From: a virus
Virus record (IMG/VR): IMGVR_UViG_3300038825_001015
Location: 1-24,400 of that record
Reading direction: 5' to 3' (one strand)
DNA: 24,400 bases
The number at the start of each line of letters is the position of its first letter. Positions within the stretch are counted from its first letter, which is position 1. The position numbers were made by a program, and so were the translations under genes. The notes beneath the pieces were generated by a model that worked only from the letters and a program-made list of their open reading frames with translations, ran no database searches and was not told the DNA's origin. This document shows positions 1 through 5,041 of this stretch, one piece after another.

Positions 1-97
1 TGTCTTTTATGTATTCAAGGAGTAATTCCTTGGTTTCCTCGATGCAAAGGTCAACGCGATCTTGTAACGTATCTTCTATTTCTATTGTTCTTTTCAT
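1..97 (-). CDS. Small phage protein, N-terminal part only (cut by left edge)
   Basis: An open frame starts at the ATG complementary to 95-97 and runs leftward off the window with no stop. It gives 32 residues starting MKRTIEIEDTLQDRVDLCIE. The start is acidic and amphipathic and predicts mostly helix. From memory it resembles small hypothetical proteins of environmental phages that begin with an IEIEDTL segment; I know no function for them. The start is supported by a 16-base leader (TGTGAGAAAATGAAAA, minus strand) that is identical around the start of the gene at 1780. It is the most distal gene seen in the leftward block and is separated from the gene at 242-736 by a structured gap. Confidence 0.6.
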   Translation of the reverse strand, partial: MKRTIEIEDTLQDRVDLCIEETKELLLEYIKD

Positions 98-106
98 TTT
101 CTCACA
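91..106 (-). promoter_or_regulatory. Translation leader shared with the gene at 1780 (copy 1)
   Basis: The minus-strand 16-mer TGTGAGAAAATGAAAA spans the start codon at 97. The same 16 bases surround the start at 1780 (copy at 1774-1789). In both places an A-rich stretch and a GC hairpin ending in GCGGC lie just upstream. Neither has a canonical Shine-Dalgarno site beyond the GAG, so the leader may set translation in its own way. Confidence 0.45.
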
Positions 107-241
107 CTTTTGGTTTTTTGTTGTTTGCCGCTGGCATTACCGGGCCGATACCCGGCTTGGGTGGTTTTTCACATTTACCACCCTTGGCCAGCGGCTACAC
201 CTTACCCTCCCCGAAGAAAGGGCAAGCCGTAGCCGCCCGCG
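98..241 (-). other. Structured intergenic region with a possible three-way junction and a competing stem
   Basis: This 144-base gap between two leftward genes is full of inverted repeats. An outer 9-bp stem pairs 127-135 with 187-195. Inside it are a hairpin pairing 140-144 with 151-155 and another pairing 159-164 with 178-183, so the RNA could form a three-way junction. A second 8-bp stem pairs 191-198 with 229-236 and shares 191-195 with the outer stem, so the two cannot form at once. On the minus strand the stem is followed by an A-rich tract and the start of the gene at 97. It could be an attenuator, a terminator or an RNA processing signal. No U-tract typical of an intrinsic terminator follows it in the leftward direction. 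Confidence 0.5.
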
Positions 242-736
242 CTACTGAATCCACACAATCAATTCACCGCTGGGCGTTTGGGGCATACAATCCCGCCGGG
301 CCGCAAAAACTGAAACGCCTTTTTCTTTGCACAATTCCATCCGCTCAGAAATGTCAGCTTTTTCCCAATAGTTGGCGGCTTCATTGAATTCTTTTTCGGA
401 AAAATGACCCTCATCCAGCACTGGGTATTGTTCTAGTTCGCCCGCCATTTCATCGGCGGCTTTTAGGTGTTCCACCGCGTTAAAGTGAATACCGATCCAC
501 TCAACCCAGCCACAAAGCCAATGGCGTTCGCGAATTACTGTCCAAGGCTGTTCTTCGTGGGGCCAGTCTGTTGGTTCTGGTATTTCGCCAAGCCGCTTTT
601 GGGCTATTTCAAAATTTGAACGGTCAAGACAAGCGGAGTCTCTATTTTGGCCAAGAAAAACGAACATTTCTGACCAGTCTGGCCCGGCGTAGTGGCTTGG
701 CCGCGTCCAACATTCAAGGTGTTTTGGTTTAATCAT
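242..736 (-). CDS. Conserved phage hypothetical protein (164 aa)
   Basis: The 164-residue product starts MIKPKHLECWTRPSHYAGPD and is rich in Trp and acidic residues. Conserved-looking blocks are YAGPDWSEMFVFLGQNRDS (about residues 16-34), RERHWLCGWVEWIGIH and ALxEYPVLDE-like (ELEQYPVLDEGHFSE). I recognise this pattern from many phage genomes, always as a protein of unknown function. I chose the ATG at 736 because it overlaps the upstream stop (ATGATTAA). A TTG at 751 would add five residues and a longer overlap. No signal peptide or membrane segment is seen, so it is probably cytoplasmic. It is the last gene of the tightly coupled leftward chain. The gene downstream is separated by a structured gap. 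Confidence 0.75.
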   Translation of the reverse strand: MIKPKHLECWTRPSHYAGPDWSEMFVFLGQNRDSACLDRSNFEIAQKRLGEIPEPTDWPHEEQPWTVIRERHWLCGWVEWIGIHFNAVEHLKAADEMAGELEQYPVLDEGHFSEKEFNEAANYWEKADISERMELCKEKGVSVFAARRDCMPQTPSGELIVWIQ

Positions 737-998
737 TATATGCGCTTTCAATCCGTTGCCCGCTATGGTCGCAAATCAAATTAGGTTCTTCCCAGTTAAC
801 GTCTACCGCAACCACACGCCAACCGTCGTTTGAATCTGTTTCAATAGAATGTTGCACGTTTTCAATTTCGGCTTTTACGGTGTCAAATGATAAGGCCGCC
901 CCGTCATTGGTAATGAAAAAAAGAGGGTAGCCGCCGGGCCAAGCGTAAGGGCCATTTTTTAGTGCTTCGGCTAAGTCTGTCTTGTTTTTGATTTTCAT
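729..998 (-). CDS. Small conserved phage hypothetical protein (89 aa)
   Basis: The 89-residue product starts MKIKNKTDLAEALKNGPYAW. It carries a YAWPGGYPLFFITNDGAALS block and ends with HSGQRIESAYND. Blocks of this type recur in small phage and prophage proteins in my memory, with no known role; an association with nucleic acid or host factors is only a guess. It starts at the ATG at 998, which overlaps the upstream stop by four bases (ATGA). It is preceded by GGGGGGAGGG, a strong Shine-Dalgarno site inside the repeated cassette 994-1027. The downstream gene begins in its last codons, so translation is probably coupled. Confidence 0.75.
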   Translation of the reverse strand: MKIKNKTDLAEALKNGPYAWPGGYPLFFITNDGAALSFDTVKAEIENVQHSIETDSNDGWRVVAVDVNWEEPNLICDHSGQRIESAYND

Positions 999-1027
999 TG
1001 CAAAACCCTCCCCCCGTCCGCCGCTGG
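994..1027 (-). repeat. Translation-coupling cassette, copy 1
   Basis: This 34-bp block is repeated at 1394-1427 with one mismatch. On the minus strand it holds, in order, codons for the C-terminal tail PAADGGRV(L/F)Q of the upstream gene, a GGGGGGAGGG ribosome site, and an ATGA that is both the stop of one gene and the start of the next. The same block therefore ends one unrelated gene and launches another. It looks like a duplicated or mobile junction element. Confidence 0.8.
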
Positions 1028-1171
1028 ATATTTCCCCGCCTGTTTAATCAAAACGCGCAAAGCCTGTTTGTGGTTTGTTAGGTTGCGGCCCGCCATGAAC
1101 CGACCGAAAGCCTCCCGGCCCGCTGGACATCCGCAACGGTAAAGGCTTAAAAGCATTACCTTGGTCATCAT
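995..1171 (-). CDS. Small basic hypothetical protein (58 aa) ending in the cassette-encoded tail
   Basis: The 58-residue basic product starts MMTKVMLLSLYRCGCPAGRE and ends PAADGGRVLQ. I do not recognise the family. I chose the ATG at 1171, which overlaps the upstream stop within ATATGATGA. A second ATG follows immediately at 1168, and an upstream start at 1213 would overlap the previous gene by 46 bases. The last ten residues come from the repeat shared with the 41-aa gene at 1395-1520, which is unlikely to reflect common ancestry of the whole proteins. It contains two close cysteines (CGC) and no membrane segment. Confidence 0.55.
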   Translation of the reverse strand: MMTKVMLLSLYRCGCPAGREAFGRFMAGRNLTNHKQALRVLIKQAGKYPAADGGRVLQ

Positions 1172-1398
1172 ATTTTGTTGAATTTTTCGGCCTCCATTCG
1201 ATAGCCTTCCCAAATTGTTTTGGCTATCTGCACCGCCGTTGCGGCTTGGGCTTTTGTGGCTTTCACGCCGAATTCATCAGCGGCGAAACTAGCCGCCGAA
1301 TAAAAGGCAGACTTCCACGAACACGAAAATTCGTAATCCGCCACGGCATATTTGGCCATTTGCTTGATCTCTGGCGTTGTTAAGTATCTTGGCTTCAT
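1168..1398 (-). CDS. Small hypothetical protein (76 aa)
   Basis: The 76-residue product starts MKPRYLTTPEIKQMAKYAVA and ends KTIWEGYRMEAEKFNKI. It is predicted all-helical, Ala-rich and slightly basic, with no transmembrane stretch. It starts at the ATG at 1398, overlapping the upstream stop as ATGA, with the cassette's GGGAGG eight or nine bases upstream. I do not recognise its function. Its place in the chain of overlapping genes suggests it is made in fixed proportion to its neighbours. Confidence 0.65.
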   Translation of the reverse strand: MKPRYLTTPEIKQMAKYAVADYEFSCSWKSAFYSAASFAADEFGVKATKAQAATAVQIAKTIWEGYRMEAEKFNKI

Positions 1399-1427
1399 TG
1401 AAAAACCCTCCCCCCGTCCGCCGCTGG
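1394..1427 (-). repeat. Translation-coupling cassette, copy 2
   Basis: This is the second copy of the block at 994-1027. It has one substitution, which changes the encoded tail from PAADGGRVLQ to PAADGGRVFQ. It forms the stop of the 41-aa gene and the ribosome site and start of the 76-aa gene. Confidence 0.8.
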
Positions 1428-1520
1428 TGACATGAAATAGGCCAGAAAAAACGCGGCGAGACTACCCCACACAATGAGGGCCAATAGCCCTTGGCCGATT
1501 AAATAAATTATATTTTTCAT
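1395..1520 (-). CDS. Small single-pass membrane protein (41 aa)
   Basis: The 41-residue frame starts MKNIIYLIGQGLLALIVWGS, continues LAAFFLAYFM and ends SPAADGGRVFQ. Residues 4-30 are one long hydrophobic segment, so it is almost certainly an inner-membrane peptide. It begins at the ATG at 1520, four bases overlapping the upstream stop (ATGA), behind a perfect AGGAGG encoded by the upstream gene's last Glu codons. The tail PAADGGRVFQ comes from the repeat cassette. Possible roles are superinfection exclusion, modulation of a host membrane complex, or a small holin, but none can be chosen from sequence. Confidence 0.7.
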   Translation of the reverse strand: MKNIIYLIGQGLLALIVWGSLAAFFLAYFMSPAADGGRVFQ

Positions 1521-1780
1521 AATTCCTCCTCAAAAATGATGCCGTGTTTTTTGCAAATCTGCTGGAGATCACTCAAAAATAATTCCGCTGATTTTTCATC
1601 TGGAGCCGCCGCTTTTTGGTGATCAAGTTCAACGTCAAACGTGTGGCTTCCGTCTGATAGCGTCCACCGCATAATGTTTCCGAAGAAACGAGACTTCCCA
1701 AAATCGGGGTTTGCGTTGTGTAATTCGATCAACTCTCCCGAGTTGTAATCGACCTCTTTTTGAACTGTTTCAGTTTTCAT
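1517..1780 (-). CDS. Small acidic hypothetical protein (87 aa), first gene of the leftward operon
   Basis: The 87-residue acidic product starts MKTETVQKEVDYNSGELIEL and ends GIIFEEEL. The middle has alternating beta-like segments (SRFFGNIMRWTLSDGSHTFDVELDH) and the C-terminal part predicts a helix. I do not recognise the family. I prefer the ATG at 1780 over one 11 codons upstream because 1780 sits in the leader shared with the gene at 97, and the upstream frame runs through a hairpin (1797-1811). Its last codons form the ribosome site for the 41-aa gene. A candidate promoter lies at 1847-1875. Confidence 0.65.
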   Translation of the reverse strand: MKTETVQKEVDYNSGELIELHNANPDFGKSRFFGNIMRWTLSDGSHTFDVELDHQKAAAPDEKSAELFLSDLQQICKKHGIIFEEEL

Positions 1781-1789
1781 TTTCTCACA
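1774..1789 (-). promoter_or_regulatory. Translation leader shared with the gene at 97 (copy 2)
   Basis: This is the second exact copy of the minus-strand 16-mer TGTGAGAAAATGAAAA, around the start codon at 1780. A hairpin with a 5-bp GC stem (1797-1801 with 1807-1811) sits just upstream, followed by a run of A on the minus strand, as at the first copy. Confidence 0.45.
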
Positions 1790-1846
1790 TTTTTTGGCCG
1801 CTCCATGCGGCACGGCTCCAAAGTGTCACAGATAAACCGATGAGGC

Positions 1847-1875
1847 AAGATATTTTTTTTATTTATTTTCACCAA
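1847..1875 (-). promoter_or_regulatory. Candidate sigma70-like promoter for the leftward operon
   Basis: On the minus strand TTGGTG (1875-1870) is followed after exactly 17 bases of A/T-rich spacer by TATCTT (1852-1847). The match to consensus is partial (3/6 and 4/6), but position and spacing fit. Transcription would start near 1840, about 60 bases before the ATG at 1780, and would include the 1797-1811 hairpin. The rest of the 1781-1998 gap is A/T-rich. It holds two TTGACT boxes on the plus strand (1899-1904 and 1925-1930) that could serve the rightward genes, but neither has a convincing -10. Confidence 0.3.
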
Positions 1876-1960
1876 GGCCCATTTCAGCCCCGGTTTCATT
1901 GACTAAAATAACAGAAAAAAAAATTTGACTAGGGCGAATAGCCGCAAAGAATTGGCGTCA

Positions 1961-1995
1961 GTTTTTAATGGTTTTAGATAGTTTTAATCGGTTTT
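1961..1995 (+). repeat. 10-bp-phased GTTTT array upstream of the TerS-like gene
   Basis: GTTTT occurs at 1961, 1971, 1981 and 1991, exactly one per ten bases. The spacers (TAATG, AGATA, AATCG) are similar, and the last unit abuts the ATG at 1999. The array is matched by an inverted AAAAC array at 7411-7445; aligned as reverse complements, 28 of 35 positions agree. Phased A/T tracts at helical repeat bend DNA, and the arrangement also fits a row of protein-binding sites on one helix face. It occupies the place of a Shine-Dalgarno site for the gene at 1999, which lacks one. Confidence 0.75.
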
Positions 1996-1998
1996 CAC

Positions 1999-2568
1999 AT
2001 GGCGGGAAATAAGAACAGCGGCAACCGAAACACGCCCAAAAACAAGACGCCAATTGATAAGGAAAAAGAAATTTTATCACACTTAAAAAAAGGGAAGGGC
2101 ATCCGCGAAACTGCTGCTTTGGCCGAAGTGGGGCGGAACACCGTTGAACGTATCCGATACGAGAACGCCGAAGATTTACCCAAGTGGAAGAAAAAGACTC
2201 AAGAGAACATGATGCGCGTCCATTCAAAACTACTGGACAAGCTGGAAGATTCAATTGATGAACTAGAACCCAGTTCAAAAAACTTGGCTCAGGTTTCCAT
2301 TAGCATCGGGATTATTTCCGACAAACTGAAAGACAGTCTCCAAAATGGCCAGCAAACTATCGAGCACCGGCACGTTCACATTAACCACGGCGACCTTAAT
2401 TCTCTCCTATCGGATAAAAACACCGCTGGAAACACGCCAAACACTAAAGAAAAAGACAGTAGGCCAGAAACACGGCACACTTCGGCCAGCCCGGCGGATA
2501 TTATTGATATTGAGCCACAAAAAGAATCACCACACGAATCACAGACGGGGGGAGGGGGTTCGCGCTAA
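1999..2568 (+). CDS. Probable small terminase subunit or helix-turn-helix packaging protein (189 aa)
   Basis: The 189-residue product starts MAGNKNSGNRNTPKNKTPID. Residues about 21-56 hold a helix-turn-helix (EILSHLKKGKGIRETAALAE, then VGRNTVERIRYE). Residues 66-112 predict coiled helices (LLDKLEDSIDELEPSSKNLA, then QVSISIGIISDKL), followed by IEHRHVHINH and a long polar tail ending in GGGGSR. This order (basic start, HTH, central helical oligomerisation region) is typical of small terminase subunits, which recognise the packaging site. Position three genes before the large terminase agrees. No Shine-Dalgarno precedes the ATG; the GTTTT array touches it. A general phage HTH regulator is the alternative. 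Confidence 0.65.
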   Translation: MAGNKNSGNRNTPKNKTPIDKEKEILSHLKKGKGIRETAALAEVGRNTVERIRYENAEDLPKWKKKTQENMMRVHSKLLDKLEDSIDELEPSSKNLAQVSISIGIISDKLKDSLQNGQQTIEHRHVHINHGDLNSLLSDKNTAGNTPNTKEKDSRPETRHTSASPADIIDIEPQKESPHESQTGGGGSR

Positions 2569-2573
2569 TCGCC

Positions 2574-2627
2574 TCGCCTTGCTACATAATGGGTTTTAGC
2601 GTCATAAAAATTTTTACAAAAAGGCGA
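2574..2627 (+). promoter_or_regulatory. Inverted repeat that could mask the start of the next gene
   Basis: TCGCCTT (2574-2580) is the exact reverse complement of AAGGCGA (2621-2627), which includes the AAGG ribosome site and the first base of the ATG at 2627. The loop contains the palindrome AAAAATTTTT (2606-2615). In RNA the stem could lower initiation; in DNA the palindrome could be an operator. Confidence 0.35.
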
Positions 2628-3004
2628 TGAAAGAGACAGAACTTGCAGCATTCCTCGGAGTACCACGGCAGCAGATAGTCGCAGTCCGCAAGGCAAACCC
2701 CGAACACACATTCAAGGTAGGCCGGGCAATCCACTGGACATCAGACGGCAAAGCCTTCCTCTACAAAGAACTCGGACTGGACACGCCGCTGGAACCCGAA
2801 ACTCCAAAAGAAACAACCGCAACCACCCAACGCTGTTATTTCCCAAACCGCCATTTGGTGGAGGCCAAACTCAAAGACGGGAAAATAATCCTAGTCCGCG
2901 TAAAAGACTCACATATGTACGTCCCAAAAATGGAAATACCCGTAAAACCGGACGGCAACGGCTGGACAGTTACGCGGCATCCAAAGCGGCGGGGCCGAAT
3001 ATGA
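2627..3004 (+). CDS. Phage protein with N-terminal helix-turn-helix-like segment (125 aa)
   Basis: The 125-residue basic product starts MKETELAAFLGVPRQQIVAV. The first 25 residues look like a helix-turn-helix. The C-terminal half (VEAKLKDGKIILVRVKDSHM, then YVPKMEIPV) looks like a small beta domain, and it ends in KRRGRI. I recall similar two-part proteins next to terminase genes in environmental phages, with no assigned role. DNA binding or a part in packaging initiation is a reasonable inference. The next gene overlaps its stop as ATGA. A 7-bp inverted repeat covers its ribosome site. Confidence 0.65.
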   Translation: MKETELAAFLGVPRQQIVAVRKANPEHTFKVGRAIHWTSDGKAFLYKELGLDTPLEPETPKETTATTQRCYFPNRHLVEAKLKDGKIILVRVKDSHMYVPKMEIPVKPDGNGWTVTRHPKRRGRI

Positions 3005-3219
3005 ACGAGCAACGACAGGAAGAAGCCTTCAAAGACGCGCTGACTGACTTGGTTCAGCGATTCTATGATGAATTTGATCTGTCGTACCCGCAAATGGTGG
3101 GCATTCTGGAGATGACCAAGCAGGAGATTTTGGCCGACGCTGGAGAATACGTCACGTTGGATCAGCTAGACGTTGAGGTGGAGGACGAGGACGAAGACCC
3201 GCCCAACATACCGGAATAA
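3001..3219 (+). CDS. Small acidic hypothetical protein (72 aa) coupled to TerL
   Basis: The 72-residue product starts MNEQRQEEAFKDALTDLVQR and ends with a strongly acidic stretch (VEVEDEDEDPPNIPE). The N-terminal 45 residues predict helices that resemble a small helix-turn-helix (YPQMVGILEMTKQEILADAG). It overlaps the gene before it by ATGA and the large terminase by one base (TAATG). Tight coupling to the terminase suggests a packaging accessory, but I do not recognise the family. Confidence 0.6.
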   Translation: MNEQRQEEAFKDALTDLVQRFYDEFDLSYPQMVGILEMTKQEILADAGEYVTLDQLDVEVEDEDEDPPNIPE

Positions 3220-4850
3220 TGGCTTTCACTCCCACACCACATCCAGTGCTTGTCGTGCCGTCGCAGGACAAGATTCGCTCGTTTGTGGAGCGCGGGGAAG
3301 AAGGCACGGCGGAACTGGCCCGCATACTGGAGCAACGGGAAGAACTAATCCGACTGGAGAAGGAAGACCCATACCGCTACGGATACGAACCCCCGCACTG
3401 GAACGACGCCGACGAACTCTGGAAAGGCTGCGGCGAACTCCTAATCCAAGGAGGCAACCGCGCTGGAAAGTCAGAGTTTGCCGCCAAGCGCATCGTGCAA
3501 ATGATGACGGCGAAGAAAGGCGCGAAGGTGTGGGTACTGGGAATGACGGCACAATCCAGTATCCGCGACCAACAACAACTCATTTACAAATACATCCCGA
3601 CCGAGTGGAAGAACATTAAGAAGGGCAAAGTTCAGAATGTGAGTTTCAGCCAGAAGAATGGCTTCACCGAAAACACCTTTATCCTCCCAAATGGCTCGCA
3701 ATGTTGGTTTATGAATTATAGCCAAGAAATGCGAGTGATCGAGGGTGGCGAGGTGGACATGATCTGGTGTGATGAGCTTGTGCCGTTGACTTGGATTGAG
3801 ACGCTGCGATTCCGGCTGGTTACGCGGGCCTCAAGCCACGAACTATCTGGTCGTTTGCTACTCACCTTCACGCCCGTTGATGGATACACGCCAACCGTGA
3901 AGGAATATCTGTCTGGATTTAGAGTGCTGGAAACGCGCCCAAGTCCGCTTCTCCCCGACACCGTAAATGTGCCGGGATGTCCCGCTGGAACCATGCCGTA
4001 CACGGCGCAGTGTAGAAAACCCAACTCCCGCGCCATGTGGTTCTACACAGACATGAACCCGTACAACCCCTATGAGGAAATGAAAAAGACTCTCAAGGGC
4101 GAGAACAGCATACAGATTAAGCTGCGGGCGTATGGGTTTGCGGAGAATTTGTCGGGGAATCAGTTTCCAAAGTTTTGCGACTCGCACATTCTGGAAGCCG
4201 ACAAAATCCCCGAACACGGAACCAACTACATGGCAGTTGACCCGGCTTGGAACCGGAACTGGTTTTGCCTCTGGATTCGCGTGGACGACCGGGGGCGCAA
4301 ATTCGTTTACCGAGAATGGCCAAATCGTCACGACTATGGGGAGTGGGCAGTGCCGGGGGAGAAGATGGATGGAAGTCCCGGCCCGGCGCAGAGTGTTGGG
4401 GCTGGGCGCGGCCTACCCGAAGTGAAGGAGATTATTGGCGAACTGGAAAACGGGGAAGATATAGAAGCCAGATACATAGACCCCCGCGCTGGAGCTTCGC
4501 AAGCCGCTGGGCGCGAGGGCGGCACAAGCATCATTGATTTGTTAGGGGAAGGGGAAGACCCGATGTATTTTGAGCAAGCCGCTGGAATCTCAGTGGCGAA
4601 CGGACTCACCATTGTAAATGATTGGTTGAATTTTAATCAGTCTGAACCAGTCACGGCAGTTAATGAGCCAAACCTTTATGTGAGCGAGGAATGTGGCAAC
4701 CTCATATATAGCTTGCAGGAATGGACTGGAAAAGACGGGGAGAAGGGCGCGAGCAAAGACCCAATAGACACACTCCGCTACCTTGCCGTGATGGAGCCAA
4801 TTCATGTGACTGAACTCACGTTTGCCGCGTCTGGAGGGGGAGGATATTGA
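3219..4850 (+). CDS. terL: Terminase large subunit (543 aa)
   Basis: This is the packaging motor ATPase and nuclease. A Walker A (GGNRAGKS) lies at residues 78-85 and a Walker B with catalytic glutamate (DMIWCDE) at 180-186. A coupling-type motif (LLLTFTP) is at 213-219. The C-terminal RNase H-like nuclease domain shows acidic residues in MAVDPAW (D341), RYIDPRAG (D421) and DPIDTLRY (D514/D517). Length and motif order are normal and complete. The start overlaps the upstream stop by one base, and a MerR-like gene follows through a TTGA overlap. It acts with the TerS-like protein (1999) and the portal (5028). Confidence 0.95.
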   Translation: MAFTPTPHPVLVVPSQDKIRSFVERGEEGTAELARILEQREELIRLEKEDPYRYGYEPPHWNDADELWKGCGELLIQGGNRAGKSEFAAKRIVQMMTAKKGAKVWVLGMTAQSSIRDQQQLIYKYIPTEWKNIKKGKVQNVSFSQKNGFTENTFILPNGSQCWFMNYSQEMRVIEGGEVDMIWCDELVPLTWIETLRFRLVTRASSHELSGRLLLTFTPVDGYTPTVKEYLSGFRVLETRPSPLLPDTVNVPGCPAGTMPYTAQCRKPNSRAMWFYTDMNPYNPYEEMKKTLKGENSIQIKLRAYGFAENLSGNQFPKFCDSHILEADKIPEHGTNYMAVDPAWNRNWFCLWIRVDDRGRKFVYREWPNRHDYGEWAVPGEKMDGSPGPAQSVGAGRGLPEVKEIIGELENGEDIEARYIDPRAGASQAAGREGGTSIIDLLGEGEDPMYFEQAAGISVANGLTIVNDWLNFNQSEPVTAVNEPNLYVSEECGNLIYSLQEWTGKDGEKGASKDPIDTLRYLAVMEPIHVTELTFAASGGGGY

Positions 4851-5041
4851 GCATATACGAACTACCAATTTTGGTGAAGCCAGCCGACGTTGTGAGCGTG
4901 ACGGGGTTGAGTCGCCGAGAACTACTTTTACTGGAGAAAGCCAAAGTGTTGAGCGTTTTTAGAACGACTGGAAACCAACGCCGCTTCTACCGGGACGAAA
5001 TAATTAAACTTTTGAAGGAACAAAAAAATGGAAACAACTGA
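4847..5041 (+). CDS. Small MerR/excisionase-like winged-helix protein (64 aa)
   Basis: The 64-residue product initiates at TTG (4847), which overlaps the terL stop as TTGA and follows a very strong GGAGGGGGAGGA. Residues about 11-58 read VVSVTGLSRRELLLLEKAKV followed by TGNQRRFYRDEIIKLLKE, the helix-turn-helix plus wing and RxF/Y pattern of MerR-like DNA-binding domains. Such small proteins act as regulators, excisionases or architectural factors. Sitting between the terminase and the portal, it may regulate late genes or help the packaging complex recognise DNA. It overlaps the portal gene by 14 bases. Confidence 0.7.
   Translation: MSIYELPILVKPADVVSVTGLSRRELLLLEKAKVLSVFRTTGNQRRFYRDEIIKLLKEQKNGNN

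Noticed and set aside
9-387. Plus-strand frames in the first 400 bases
   Set aside because: They run opposite the leftward genes and through the hairpin region, with no ribosome sites.
1289-1474. 61-residue minus-strand frame across 1289-1474
   Set aside because: It conflicts with both the 76-aa gene and the 41-aa membrane gene, which have overlaps and ribosome sites.
1899-1953. Rightward sigma70 promoters at the two TTGACT boxes
   Set aside because: Neither has a convincing -10 at 16-18 bases (AGAATT and AATTTG at best), so they are only noted in the leftward promoter entry.
3173-3619. 148-residue plus-strand frame overlapping terL
   Set aside because: It is Arg/Thr/Pro-rich and overlaps the Walker A region of terL in another frame; terL motifs show which frame is real.
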